Shown here piece after piece: positions 1 through 13,479 of a stretch of DNA of 64,000 nucleotides. Below the pieces are notes generated by a model, which did no database searches, was not told the origin of the DNA, and saw only the letters and a list, made by a program, of their open reading frames with translations. Within the stretch, counting starts at the first letter, position 1, and each line of letters opens with the position of its first letter. A program made the translations under genes and the position numbers. This DNA comes from Myripristis murdjan. Taxonomy: Eukaryota; Chordata; Actinopteri; Holocentriformes; Holocentridae. The stretch is taken from positions 16,747,821 through 16,811,820 of the forward strand of contig NC_043983.1 in assembly GCF_902150065.1 (NCBI RefSeq). The letters run 5' to 3'.

Positions 1-2255
1 GAAGACAGTTTAAAGGAGATATGGTTGAATAGGTAATTTTAATTTGAGAGCTCAGGGAAACTGTTCCTCACAGGTTTAGGTAACGCTCTTTGGTTTCTAG
101 GTCTGAGAAAAGCTCCAGTTCCTAAAATTTCAATTGAGGTATCCTCGGCCATGGACACATGAATAATAAAATCATTATCAATCACAATGCCAGGCAGCCA
201 ATTTGCCTAAACAAAGCCTCCACAGTGCTACTGCTCTTTCTTTTACTTTGCCCATCAGTAGCCAAGGTTAACACTGCTTTAAAAACAGATGTAACAGGTT
301 ACATCACTGTTGTGGCGTTTTTTAACCCATGCAAGGAGGGAGATTTGAGGATGCAGCTGATGAATGGGATTGATGCAGGGTATGCCTTCTGCCCCCTCCC
401 GGTATGCTTGTTACCTATAAGACTGCTTATGGAAAACTGTGTTTGGGTACATCCTTGTATGTCAGTATCACATTTAAGCTTTGGTATTTTAATTTAAGTA
501 GTGTTTTGGTGTGTGTCACGTGAATTTCGAGAACAGGTGAGGTATTAGATGGTCCCTATCCAGCCTCTTCTTTAAACTATTTTACATACATCAGACACTA
601 ACAGCAATGCAACTCATTATGAATTACATTACGTTATTAAATATAATATCAAGGAGGCTTTTTATTTAACCTTTTTTTTCCAGATGTGATTGTTTTGCGT
701 CATCTGCTTCTCCTGCTATCCTCTTTGAATAGGTCTGTAATGCACTTAATTGACCTTGAAGCACTTTCTAACACTGTTTTAACAAGTGCCATATAAGTTT
801 ATTGTTAATAACGCCTATCCTGGTATTTAGAATCAAAGGTCAGCAGTAAAGGTAGATTAGCCTCCATATCCTGTTTAAAGCTCCTTTTGTCCTGATGCTT
901 CTGGCAAACGCTTCACCTGGAGAAACTGTGCATTCACACAGTGTGTTTTAATGCGGTATACTGTTGGAATACATGTCTTCTTTATGAAAAAGCAAATTCA
1001 CCATAAAAAAAAAACACACAAGACAAATCTTACTGTATTCTAATCTAGACATTCTGTATGAGCAACAAATCCTGAGGCACGAAAACTTGCCTCAACTGTC
1101 TCATAAATTTAATATATTATTGCAACTGTGTTTCAAAATAACCAAAGATCTACTTTTTGCTTTTGAATAGTTGCAATACAGAGTCATGGAAATATTTTGT
1201 GACAGCCATCAAATATTTAGGGAACATATTTTGATGTTAAAAAACACAGGATTTAGTCTTGATGCACATACTTGTGCAGTGTGTGTGTTTGTTTGTTTTA
1301 TGGGAAACCAATTACTGTATCATGTTCTTGCACAATCAGGTCATTCCTGCGGCTGCCTGACACCTAATCATTAGATAGACATATGTGAAAAGACTCTCAA
1401 ACAATACTTGACGAGCGAAAAAGTAATGGCGATTTTTTTTTGTGTCCTCTTATCCTGCATAACAAATGTACTCTGAAAACAATCTCACTGATTTCATGAA
1501 ACCTCATCCCTATTTGCTGCCTGATTACATGTGGACCTCGCTGTGCACGTGCAGACAGCATGCAAAATGTGAGCAACTCTGTGACAACACTAATGGCACT
1601 TAAGATAATTAAGCACTAGACACTCTGAGTACAAGTTGGATTTCCTCCTGCTGTGCAAGTCCAAGACAGAAGTGCCTCAGAATATTTAATAAACTAGGAG
1701 AGACCGTCAGACTTTGGCTCTGAATGTGGACTTTGATGCCACATCGCCTCTTTCTAAAAAGGAGAATGAAAAATGTAACTCATCACACCAAGTGAAGCTT
1801 TATTTTCACATGCAGTTTTGTCTCTTTACTGAGGAATAATCTGCAGCAATAACAGCAATTCTCTCCACAGAAAAAAATCGCATTTTATGAATAACAAAAC
1901 TAACACATGCCAAGTCATATTCCAGTTATACCATATGAACTTAAATAATTAGCCAATTACATTATCATTGGTACTCACCAGGAATACCACAGGCTTCTGC
2001 TCAACAGTTTTCATATTTCAAGTTTTAATCATCATCCGGGATAAGTGGGAGATGTTAAGTTCCAGCTCACACAGACAGATATGTTATTTCTTAGAGTATG
2101 AAAGGCCACGCAGGCATCCTGATGGCTTTCCATGTGTTTCTCAGTCAGAAAATAAATTGGCTGATCAAGATATCTACAAGAATAATCTCAAGTGAAACAA
2201 CATATTTACACAAATCCAACCACTTGGATCAAATTAAAAGGCACTATTTTGTCCC

Positions 2256-2297
<42 letters not shown>

Positions 2298-5244
2298 TGA
2301 AGATCAACTAATGACATAATATTTTCTAAAAAGATCATAACAGTGCTCCCGGAATAATTCATCACCACTGGTGGTGTGACACAAAGCGCTGCTGTTGCAC
2401 TAAGAATATCACTGCAGTAAGTTATAGTCCATCCTCCATGTTGTTATCAGGCAGGCCAGACATCACCGACGGGCTGTGAGACCCTGGGCTTGACTTGCCG
2501 CCTTAAAGCTGCTTTTGAATCAGAAGAAACTGATAATTAGGGAACTGTAAGTGTTATTGATTGGTGAGAGGGTGTCTGCCACTGATGAGCAACAGTCTCA
2601 GTGACAGGAAGTTTCAAAGTCTTCTGTAAATTGGCCATAAACTGGCAAAACTTTGAGGTATGGGAGATTCAGAGGGCCTGATGCCTTGCTTTTTTTTTTT
2701 TTTAATTATAGTCAAACATGACGGATGGTGGAACCCTACTCTTGGTCTTTGCACAAAACTGACTCCAACAGTTTCATGTGAGCTGTTATCTGTACAGTAT
2801 GCTCCTAGGCCTTGTTTCTCCTAGCACCTGTCATCCAAAAATGGGCTTAGTGAATTCAGACATTTCACACCAAGCCTCTCCTGCAGGGATTTGTCTGTTG
2901 AGCTGAAATCAATGAAGTCGGTTTCACAAAACCAGCGGTGACTTCTAGCTGTTCTGTGGTCCCGCAGTACACTTGTGGAAGTCTTGTTTCCATAAAATCA
3001 ATCATTCCTGCATAAACTTGGTGCATCCTCTGTCGAAGCAATGCAGTGTCTCTCTGGTGAAGTAGCCGGTCTTGAACAGTGCCTGAAGAACTGCGGCACA
3101 AAAACGGCTTCTATTCCATCATGTCGAGTTTACTGAAGTAATAAGAAAGACTTCCTGCTTTTGCACAGTCACAGCCCACTGTGATTAGAGCTGTGCTTTG
3201 TTGTCGGCTGGTATAAGCAGGCACAGCCAACACGGCGGAGAGCGGATGCTGTAGAAGTAATCACTGTTCAGACTTGTGTATTGTAATTGAAACGAAGGAG
3301 TCAGTAGAGTGAGCGGACGCTCCTCACAGATATAACATCTGCTACAGCTGCAACGTGTGACTCACAATGCCAGCAGTCTTCAAAGAAATAACTGTACAAA
3401 AAAAATAACAGCCATGCAAAGGCAGCCAGCCAGCTGACAGGCATAATGTCTGGTCTGTTCAGCAACATGTGCAATCACTTTCTGAATATTAGAATACTGA
3501 TAGAATTGTTTTTTCTCAATTTGGGAAAAAGAACAATGTCAAGGATTTGAAAAGTCCTAATGTCCATCTTCTCCAAAAATTCACATAGGCTTGTATGTGT
3601 ATGAGTCTTCTTGTGCAGGCCTGGAAACCACTGAAATGTTATTATGACCTTTTCACTTCTTATTTTCAGGATGCTCTGTTATGATTATGTCACCATCTTT
3701 CAGAGAAGCAGATTTTCCAGGTTCTGTTTCTGAGGGGCCGTATAGGTTCTCGTCAACTCAGTCACCTCAGTCTGCCATCTATGAATCTTGAGCGTGCACA
3801 GTTCAATACGAGAGGTACGACACCAACTGGAGCTGTAAGGAGAAAATGCATCAAAATGCTTTCAAGGAAAACACACAAAAGATAAAAATTTTAATCAAAG
3901 CGGTGAATCGTTTTCTTTCAGGTCTGGACAATTCTGTTTGTACGACTTTAATTTAAGAAGGAACTTCTTCTATAAGCGACTCAGATGCAGCTGTTTATCA
4001 CAGCTGCACGGTAAGGACAAATAATCAACACCCCGTTCCTTCCTCTGCTGACAGCTTATCCCAAAAGGTTATGAATTAATTTGCATAAAATATAAGGGGA
4101 AAAGGAAGTGAATAACTTTTCATATCAGTTGGCTGAAGGGCGGCGTGGCGATTGGCAGGGCCTCACACAAAGAAGCTGACTGACTGTATGGTGTTGCAAT
4201 AACAGTGGAAAATGCTTTAAAGAGGGAGGAATTTGAACAGACATATTTCATGTCATGACAATGTGCACATCTCCTGATGTGAAACTAAACTGCAATGGGA
4301 CACTGAAAAAATAACTCACTTTTGGTGAACTAACCACATGTGGAACTGGTGTATCTTGACAATTACATACCAGTGGTGGAAGTATGCACTCTAATGGATG
4401 CCATATTTAGCTGAGTAGTATATCAGTGGTATACGTAAGGGATAATCCATGATGAGATGTATTAAAAAGTTTTGCATGGCATGGAGGCAAAGAACCATAA
4501 AATGCAAAGCAGAGGATGGTTGTCTCCTCAGAGTGCAATAACAATCCTTTAACACACATAATGGCCACTTGCCAGTGATTAAAAAAACAAAACAAAACAA
4601 AACAAAACAGGGAGAGCTGGTTAATTTTGGGAGCGATATGGTCTGGAAATAAAAATTAGTAATACAGCCTGATATGTGAATGTTAGCTAATTTGGCTAAC
4701 TTTATTCAACTTGAGCCACGGCATTGTGGACATTGCGAATTTGCAAAATAGATAATAAACCACACATATCTACAAAATGGGTTGGCTAGCTTAGTATTGC
4801 TGTTAAAACATTCATAACAGTTTTGAAATGATCAGTATTTTAAAAATGAGGCAGACTGTGGTGGTTAACGGCTAATGCAGTTTAATGCCAAAGTTTAATT
4901 TTGTTGCTATGGTTACATATTTTGGTGCAAAACCTTATGACAAACATGTGAATTTGGAGTTCTTATTAAACTTGAGCCAGACATTTTGTGCATTACAGTT
5001 TTAACCCCACACCCTCCAGCCAATCAGAAATGAGCATTCACACAAACCACGGATACACAAACATTCACACAAACATGGGATAAAATACAACAAACCATAC
5101 AGATGTAGATATTTCAGTAGCCTACTGTATATATTCAGCAATCAAAAAAACTTTTTAAATTAAAAACCAGGTTGTTGCTTGTTGAAGTAGTTGCGTTTTG
5201 TCTTTTTATGAATTGTGCAGACCTACCTTTCATATTTGATTAAT
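1..5244. other. Left intergenic stretch, no confident gene
   Basis: No coding model with consistent splice sites and a recognisable family was found here. It holds a 38-base poly(A) run at 2257-2294, a short AAAAC repeat near 4587-4611, and AT-rich sequence. Two minus-strand stretches look slightly protein-like behind acceptor-like sites (2865-3090 and about 3705-3797). I could not join either to other exons, so they are described only as findings. The 3' UTR of the THAP gene should run leftwards from 5245 into this stretch. Confidence 0.6.
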
Positions 5245-8200
5245 TTAATTTTCTTCTATGTCTGATGACTCCAAGGATCCATAAAGTCCTGATACTGCAC
5301 GCTCTTTAACCAACACAAATTCCTCTCCTTCTTGCTTCACAAAAAATTTTTCAGCGTCTTCACACTGTGTGAAAGAGGACGATCTCTCCATCTCTTCGTT
5401 CAGCTGGTCTGGTAAATGCGGTGCCTGAAGAGGTGGACACATTTTAAAATAAGGAAATCACAAAATGATTTGTAAAGCAAGCGGATAAAACTCTAAACAT
5501 CCTTCCAAACGCTTCCACACTCACTCTGGACTCACAGATGTACTGACCAGTTCAGTTACTCCCTGTGTGTCCGATACGGTGGAGGAGGGGGAGGCATCGG
5601 GCTCTTCTTTAATGGTAACACACCGGATTTCACCAAATGCTGGGTGGCTGTCTTGTATCAAAAATTCTTCTGTCTCCTCCTTCACTTGTAATTTTCTGTG
5701 CAATGAATGATAATCCTAAGGGCACCAAAGGTCATAAGGTTAAGACTGTACTGATATGCAATCAAAAAGCCGAAAATATAGGCAAAAGCTTCAAGTAAAT
5801 TTGCCTAATAAAGCGTTACTGTTTAATAGACAGAAGAAAATCAATTCACTTAAATATTGCAATGCCTTTTTTTAAATCCATTTTTTTTAAATCTTTTTTT
5901 TTTTTCATTCCTGATCCAGTAAAGCTCTAAGGACCCAGCATGTCATGCTAGGTTGTTGGCAAGGTGGCTAAATAGTCCGGAATAGTCATCTGAATGAAAA
6001 TGGGATCCATGAGCAGCCACGGGTCTCCCCTGTGCAGACATGCCCACCTGAAGACAGTCCAATACAGTCTGGGGCACAAACTATGCAAGGTCTTGGGTGT
6101 CTCAATGTGGCATTCTGGAGGGATTTTTGACTATGTTTATCAATTTTCAAGTAGTTAAATCTTGCTCAAAATCTGTGTAACAAATGGCATCAACCCAAAA
6201 ATTGCTTCAAAAACTCAATTATGTCAAAGACATAATTGTCAAAGACATAATTGAGCATGGAAATGGCCATGCGTCAACCATAATGCTCAAGATCTATGAC
6301 CATGATAAACTTGACACACAGTTGAGAGCTGCATCTCAAATTAATCTACCAGTTCCCAGCTTTCACATGACGAATATCACTTCTGTTGACCTTTGATTCC
6401 CCCCTGAAGATCAGGGTAGGAGTATAATTTTAAAAAACACAAAGAGTGGAATACTTGTAGAATTGCAAAACATGTCGAATTGGCATCCAAGTATTATGAT
6501 AGTTCTAAATCAGGATATACATGAAAGCATATCGTCCCAGCCCTACTGCTTAATGCAGGTAATTACGAGTGGGCTATTTAAACCGATTCACTACACAAGA
6601 CAAATATCAGGCATAAAGGTCAACTTTGGTCATCGTAATGAAATCATACCTGATCAAACTCCAAGCAATCTGCTATTTCATATCCTTCAGTGGTGTCTGC
6701 CAGCGTGTCACAGGAGATCTGCACTCGATCTATCAACACACACACAAAACCACATGTGCAACAAATGTGAGCTGTCCTGACAATTATAAACCGCAAAAAT
6801 CGCGCAGGAGTGAAATTGGGAAATTAGCATCTCTGATACACAGAAAGAGAATGGACAGAGGACAGCCTTAAAATTAAATTAAAGACTTTTTTTTTTTTTT
6901 TTTTTTTACAAATGGTTCGACTCCAGTCAGCGCAAGATTTCGCCCCATACAGCTCACTTACCACAGCCATCTAAATTACCAGGTCTCTTAAAACTCCACT
7001 TACATATGGTGGAAGGTTATTTAACAGGCTACACATTGCTGGAGTTTATTAAAAGGAGAGTGGACAGGCTTGGGTTGAGGGAGAGTAGGAGGGTAAACAG
7101 TAATAAGATTCAAATCTAGACAAGCAGGGCCACAAAAACAATGACCTTCACCAGTGCAGCATCACTGTATACAGTATAAAAACTGATGCTCACTTTCAGC
7201 ATTTCACATTATGCAACAATAGAAAATTAGGCTAACTCAAGTGTTATTTCAGAACAATTCCTAATTTGAATGCGCTATGTAAAAAACAAATCTGACACAC
7301 TGGTCTCCATGGGGGAGCCCACCCTCGCAGAAGATATAATCAACAGAAGCCACCAGCACCTCTGACAAACATAGCACAATTGTACTTGATTTTGCTGGCA
7401 GCGATTAATTGGTTTAATGACATACAGTACAGTTTACCTTTGAAGTTTCTGTTTTCTAGTTTCTTGCTTCTCTTGTGCTGTCCACACCCTGCTTGGCCAT
7501 CGGATGTGAAATACTGGTGGCCCATATTAACCGAGGGAATCCAGTCAGGATTGGAGACATCATATAATGTGGCAGGGGCACCTGAAAAATGTAGCAGATC
7601 AAGTTAACACTGGTGGTACACACACACACGCTGAGGTATCTGTGGCACTCCCACATCAGACAGACCCATCACGAAACTAATTTCCCAAACTGGCAAAGTT
7701 ACATGATCAACAGTATTCAGTTTTTTTCATTTTTTGGATACAAGTCTTTCCCGCTGTGGGCTATATTATGCATTCCAGATAAAGTAATCTGAAAACTTGC
7801 CAGAAACACACCACACTCTCTGATGTGCTTCATCTGTATTACCTCGAGTATGTTTCTACATGGCACTCCTTGCCAGTAACACTTCAGCTACTGGCTCTTT
7901 GATTTTTTTTTTTTTTTTAATTATTGCTTTACCGATGCTCTCCCTTCTGCAACTAAGATCATGAATAAAATTAAAATGTGAAGAAATTAAAATATAATTG
8001 TTCCACAACCACCCAAAAACACTCATTTTTGAGCTGAAGAGTTCAAAAATTACCAATTGCTACAAACAGTGTCTTTAGATAGATAGCGGCCATGTGAAAC
8101 GGTGATTTGGTTAAGCAACATCAGGCTCTAGTCCAGGGAAGTGTTACTGAATGTCCCTAAAGCTGATCACTTAATGTAGATACACTGTGGGCGCAGTGCA

Positions 8201-11120
8201 TTGTAGGGGTGAGTCAACTGATCAGACAGGATCAGAAAATCGATAAATCTGGGCATGCTGAACAGTGTGGCTTGTAGCATTTTTACCATGAAGATCCAGC
8301 CAGTCAATCAAAAACATTGCTGTCTACTCACTGCTAAATTAAGTTCAGTTCAGTTAACAAGCTTGTGCACTATAGGTTACTGGGCCGACTGAAGGAGTGG
8401 CACTGTATGGAATCAGTTATTTTGAAATCCAGGTGCTACAAATGGACGTCCAAAACCCCTCTGGAAACTTGCTGACGTCCCAAGTATCACATGACAGGGC
8501 GGCTTCATCGGCTTCGGGAGTCTGATGTCACACGGCTGCTGGAGTTAAATTCCCATTCAACACTCCAACAGACATTTATTTCCACTGCCATCACTGCTAA
8601 TAGCTGTAATTATGTCTTCCCATCAGTGTCCAGATTTTACACTGCATCATGTTATGCAAATTATCTTTTGACAAAACCTTTAGTTCCGTATTATAATTTT
8701 TTTTTCTGGCCAGTGTTTTAACAAACTACAAATACTGTCACATGTTAGGGCATAATTCTGTTAAATGGAGCTAATAAGTGAAGCTATTACTTTAAGTGGC
8801 CTAATATATAATGAGTTATCCCATTAGATGCTGCAACAGTATATGCTATTGTACAGTACACTTAATTTTCTGTCCTGTTATGCCAAAAAGGAGCACACCC
8901 TTGTACCCTTAATTTTTTGCAGAATATTGTAATTTTGGAATTATACATAAGTTTACAACCTGATGAATAAACAACAAATGATCCACAGCAATACACTGAA
9001 TAAAACCAGAGCAGCCCAATATGAGTGCTTCTGAGGAGCTTCCGTTCTTTGTTAGAGGGCAGGTGTCATTGTCTCATTTTACAGTAGATGTCTTTTCCAG
9101 TGAAAGAAATGTGATCTTGGGTATTTTTAGTGAAAGAAAAATATCATGAAACAATGGGGAACATGTAAAAATACAAGTAAAAATAGGATTCTGACGATGG
9201 AATTGAGCTTTACCTTCATGAGTGTGAATATTAACAACTGTGTTTCCATGTAACTTATCTTTAATAACAGCAGAGCCTACAATTAAGTCTGAGGCAGTTT
9301 AATCAGCATGGGGAATGCCAACTCAGAACAGGAAGCAAGCCAAGGTCATCCACACAAAATAATCCATCTGGGAAGTTAGTGTTATGCTCAGCGGGAGCAA
9401 TTACGATTAAACTTCACCTAGAGGCAGGTATATTCTTATAAAATGCTAAACTGCTGATTACTTTTCAAAATGTGCAGCCCTATACAAGAGCCAGAGCTCG
9501 CCCTTTCATTCATTCGATTCCCATCCATTCAATACTGTTCATTTATTTTTCGCTGTCAAACAATAATGCAGCAGACAATCACACAGAGCATCCAGCATGG
9601 TGTATAATCTATCATCATTTAGTTTGTCCACTCTTTCCTTTTGTGCACCTTACTGCCACTTTAACTCATCTATCTTTCCGATCTGAACAGTTACAAGCAT
9701 TTCCTTCTCAGAAGTGTTGGTGACATGTTGTGTTAGCACACTTTCTAATACTCACAGTAACAGCTACCAAAGTGCATCACAGCTGCACATCTCACTGAAC
9801 ATTTCTTTTTCATGTGTCTTTAAAATGGCTAAAGACAATGTGTAAAAAATAAATAAACAAATATTGCAATATATAGAGAAAATGGAGGTCTTAACAACGG
9901 TGCAAGACCCAGCAGCCTGCCAAATCAATCACCATCGGACAGATGGGACATAAAGCTGTCATGATTCAGAGATAGGGAAAAAAATAACATCTGGAGTTAG
10001 AGGTTTGTTTTGATTTAAAGCATTATGAATATTATACAGATTTTAATACACTGTGAAACACAAAGAAAAATGTTTGATTTTTCACAAGTTCGTTCTCGAG
10101 CAAGATAACAAATCCAAGTGCACATGCTGGAACCAAGGCAAAGGGTGCACACACTAAATGCTGACAAAAATTCAATATTTATTTGTGGGAGCTTTGTGTT
10201 AATTACATGTTTCCTTTTTTTCTGACACTAAAAACAAATAACTTGTATTTAATAGTCGCTTTGACCGATATTAATAAAACAAAATTACCTCATTTAGCTT
10301 GGAAAACATTTTTCCACTGTGTCATGTAATTAGATGCCTTTTTGCTGTTTGTTTAATTGTTTACGAAGAGTTTCCTAGACGGATTAAAAACCCACGTCAG
10401 CAAAGTAAACGTCACGTGACCGAACGTTGCTTCGCATCAGGAAGTGCTAACGTTAGCCACTTAGCGGCTAACATGAAACAGCTGCTTATTGACGATAAGA
10501 GTGCGAGTGGGCAAATTAATAAACCACATGTTAGTGTCTGAATAATGCTACGCTTGAATACGGAGCGGCTAGGGGGTTTGCGTTAGGATTAAATAAAGGG
10601 TAAAAGGAGTTAACGCAGGGTGAATGCCGCTGCTAGCGTTAGCCAAATATTAAATATATCTTTTTTGAAAGACGCGACCTCCTGTGTCGGTTCGCCAGGA
10701 GCTTTCAGACATCAGCTAAACCTCACGAAACACCCTGCTACACTGACTAGATGTTAAAGTTAACTAAGCAACACAGGTAATGTTATTCAGGTGAACTCGT
10801 TTGGCTTCGTCAGCTGACTTTCTTCACTTTGGGCTCATGGTGCGTCACTCACCTGTGATGAAGTGATCGGAGCAGATGCGGTATTGATCATATTGATAGT
10901 GGTAGTTGCTCTGCTTCAGGTTTAGGTTCTTCCTCCGCAGCGCCTGCAGCCAGCCCGCTCTCCTCTTGATGCTCAGCAGACGCGTCTTTTCGCCCTGGTG
11001 GCTCACGATGCTCGGGATTCTGTAAAACGATTTCTTCAGACCTTTCCCAGAGCGATTGGAGCAGCCGACCACCGCGCAAAAATTAGGCATTTTACCCTCC
11101 AGGTCCTCTGCCTCTACCAT
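5245..11120 (-). CDS. THAP-domain zinc-finger protein, five coding exons
   Basis: This is a probable sequence-specific DNA-binding nuclear protein. The coding exons on the minus strand are 11120-10853, 7581-7438, 6729-6650, 5715-5536 and 5424-5245. All have GT/AG junctions and matching phases and give 283 residues. The THAP finger is residues 11-105: MPNFCAVVGC at the start, C15-x4-C20, then C83-x2-H86 (CSDHF), conserved W57, and the motif NPDWIPSV across the exon 1/2 junction. The 62-residue gap between the second and third zinc ligands is longer than usual for the family. The rest is acidic and has several psi-K-x-E type sites (VKEE, IKEE, VKQE) that could be SUMO-acceptor motifs; that is inference. 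Translation may start at 11120 or at 11090 (MPNF, giving 273 residues, the usual THAP start). I see no transposase or coiled-coil domain, and I cannot assign a THAP number. Confidence 0.85.
5925..6085 (-). repeat. Fragment of an interspersed repeat shared with 11.9-12.2 kb
   Basis: Read on the minus strand, this intronic piece matches the plus-strand stretch near 11995-12190. Both share GGGGAGACC, GTGGCTGC and CCCATTTTCAT in the same order and spacing, followed by a related TGCATGACA/TAGCATGACA region. From memory it resembles a large non-autonomous repeat common in percomorph fish, but the class is unverified. It lies in intron 3 of the THAP gene. Confidence 0.6.
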
Positions 11121-11369
11121 ACCGCTTCATTGTTTTGTTGTCAATCTTCCAACATGGCGGTTTGCACCGGTAACTATTGGCAACCGCTGTCCAAACATCC
11201 AGTGACGGGTCACCACCTGTGTGCACATGCTCGCACTGAGTTAACCCTTAGACCCGTCTCAGTGAGGGGGGGAATAAAAGATCAAAAATAGATGCTACAT
11301 AGAAATGGTCAACATCATCATCATTGATTTGAGATGCGGCTCAACCCTGTGTGTCAAGTTATAACAGTC

Positions 11370-12565
11370 ATAAATCTGTAATGAACATTGTGTTTTGGTT
11401 AGGCGCCTTCTTATTTATTATATTCACCATGCTCAGTTGTGTGTCATAAGTTATTGCAGTTTTTGTGTTGATACTATTTGTTACACAGATATGATGCAAA
11501 GCGTAGCCATTTTTGACCACTTGAAAATTAATAAAGATGGCCAGAAATCACTTGAAAATACCATGTTAGGACACCGAGACCCAGAGGAACACCATAGAAA
11601 AATCAATGCAGTGATTTGGTATCTAAAACTTGATATTTCGAGATTTCTGTAAGATTGGATGGTGAGCATTATGTTCTGGAAATTGCTCAGACACTCCTGC
11701 TTATTGTCAGTCTCTAGTTTGTGACTTTCAAGTCTCAGCTGTGATTATCCTTGAGATCACAATGGGTCATTTTATGCAGTGACGTCAAGTTTCAAAAAAT
11801 GGTCTCACAACAATGACATGTCTACTATGGAGGCTAACATCATCACACATGAATAAAACCGGGCTCATTCAACATTTGAGATTCTCAGCTTTCCAGTCGA
11901 ACCCAATAGGCCCCAGTATGCAGAAATACACCATTTTAGAATAGGCGAAAATAACACATTTGTGCTGCCTGCAAAAAGCTGCATGATTTGTGTTCCAGAC
12001 TGGATTGGATTGGCATAAGGTGGGTATGTCTGCAAAGGGGAGACCTGTGGCTGCCCATAGAGCCCATTTTCATCCAGACATCTTGAGGTCAGAGGTCAGG
12101 GAACTCCTTTGAAAATAGTCATGCCACCTTTCTCTCACCAAAAGTTTGCAGAATTTTGCAGCGATGTTGAGCCCACTTCATGACAACCTTGCATGACAAA
12201 CTTGACTGTGAATATGCCATTCATTTCTTATTTATCCTGTGAATATGCCATTATTTTCTTATTTATTATTGTTATTATATTTTATGTTTATTTTTTAATT
12301 TTTTCCTCTCCTGTAAATACAAGTCATTTATATTTATTACTTTTTCTATTTTTAATTGCACTGTTGCTGGAGTAGTTGTAGTCCCTTTTCAATGCTGCTG
12401 TACATGTACAACCATGCATGTGACAAATAAACCTCTTGAAATCTTGACATCAATCAGTTCCTTAGGTTGTTCATATGATCCCAGAGTCTTCTCTCTAGCT
12501 TTAAAACTGAGCCTCATAAAGACAGTAAGTTGGCTGGCCCATCAGAACAGTAAGGCGTTAAAAAT
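11370..12565 (+). repeat. Old interspersed repeat, interrupted by a LINE tail
   Basis: The stretch 11985-12190 is the second copy of the repeat seen at 5925-6085. Similar sequence seems to extend left to about 11370, and it resumes at about 12450 (TTCCTTAGG, then CTCTAGCTTTAAAACTGAGC) up to about 12565. The interruption at about 12190-12448 is the LINE 3' tail listed separately, so this copy is the older of the two. The outer limits are estimates, because I could not align it to a consensus. Confidence 0.5.
12190..12448 (+). mobile_element. LINE 3' tail inserted in an older repeat
   Basis: The segment ends with TGTGACAAATAAACCTCTTG followed by AAATCTTGACATC, the usual form of a fish LINE 3' end (a GACAATAAA-like signal, then a short simple tail). 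Its body is AT-rich and contains a 31-base direct duplication beginning CTGTGAATATGCCATT near 12207 and 12238. No reverse transcriptase frame remains. The family (Rex1, L2 or CR1-like) cannot be assigned from this piece. Confidence 0.5.
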
Positions 12566-12654
12566 AGATGCTCAGACCTATATCTTGACTTAAAATTATT
12601 TATACTGACTCAGGAGCATTTACATTTGGTATACATTTACATAAACAAACTTTA

Positions 12655-12960
12655 TTGTCAACAATTACAACTGACATTTGGCAGACGCTTTTATCCAAAG
12701 CAATTTACATATGAGACACACATCATATAAAGAATAAATAGGCTAGATGGATACATACAGTAGGTTCAGTTTACAGGCTTCCTTTGAAAAAGCACAATTC
12801 TTTCATTTGAGCTGCCATCATGTCCAACCTCTGCAACGACTGCAGGAATCTCAGGAATCCTGCATCACTGTAAGTGCATCCTGTACAAATGTGCCGCTGC
12901 GACTTTCTTTATCAAAACTAAATGGGACGTGACGAGGAAGCTAACACTGATATTCACAGC
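12655..12960 (+). repeat. Piece of a common teleost repeat, then poly(A)
   Basis: ACATTTGGCAGACGCTTTTA followed by TCCAAAGCAATTTACAT at about 12673-12709 matches a motif I remember as extremely widespread in teleost genomes; its class is uncertain. A 25-base poly(A) run follows at 12967-12991. No gene is seen between 11121 and 13479. Confidence 0.45.
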
Positions 12961-13479
12961 ATGTACAAAAAAAAAAAAAAAAAAAAAAAAAAGTTCAACC
13001 ACAGTATGTTATTCTAGGATATAATTTTTATATTTTTCTATAAAGTGATTTGATATTGTAAGGACAGGGAAGGACCAGATAAGCTTTTTGTTTTCTTCTG
13101 CCCCTTCACAAACGCATCACGTGTGTTCTCTACACGTCGACTGTTTGATTTATTCTCTGGGGAGAGCTTTTTCTTTTGATTCCTACACTTGATGATATAT
13201 TTGTTGGATCTGTTTGAGAAAAATAAGATCAAATAAAAATCAAAAATGAGGAGTACAGCCGCTATGCTTTCTAATTCATTCACTCTCCGTCCTACTGGTA
13301 AACTTAATGTTGGAAATTTAATGTAAAGCAGAAGTTCTGTAGTGACAAAACTTGGTTCAGTACTTGAAATAGCAATAAAGTCTGAATTGGGTACTTAAAT
13401 TTCAACATAAATTACACAAAGATGGAGAAAAGACATCCAGAGTGAAAGTGCCTCATTTTTCAAAGCGGCCAACAAGGAG

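Noticed and set aside
159-497. Open frame of 112 codons with a hydrophobic N-terminal stretch, plus strand
   Set aside because: No recognisable family, no neighbouring exons in phase and AT-rich composition; length is within chance for this window.
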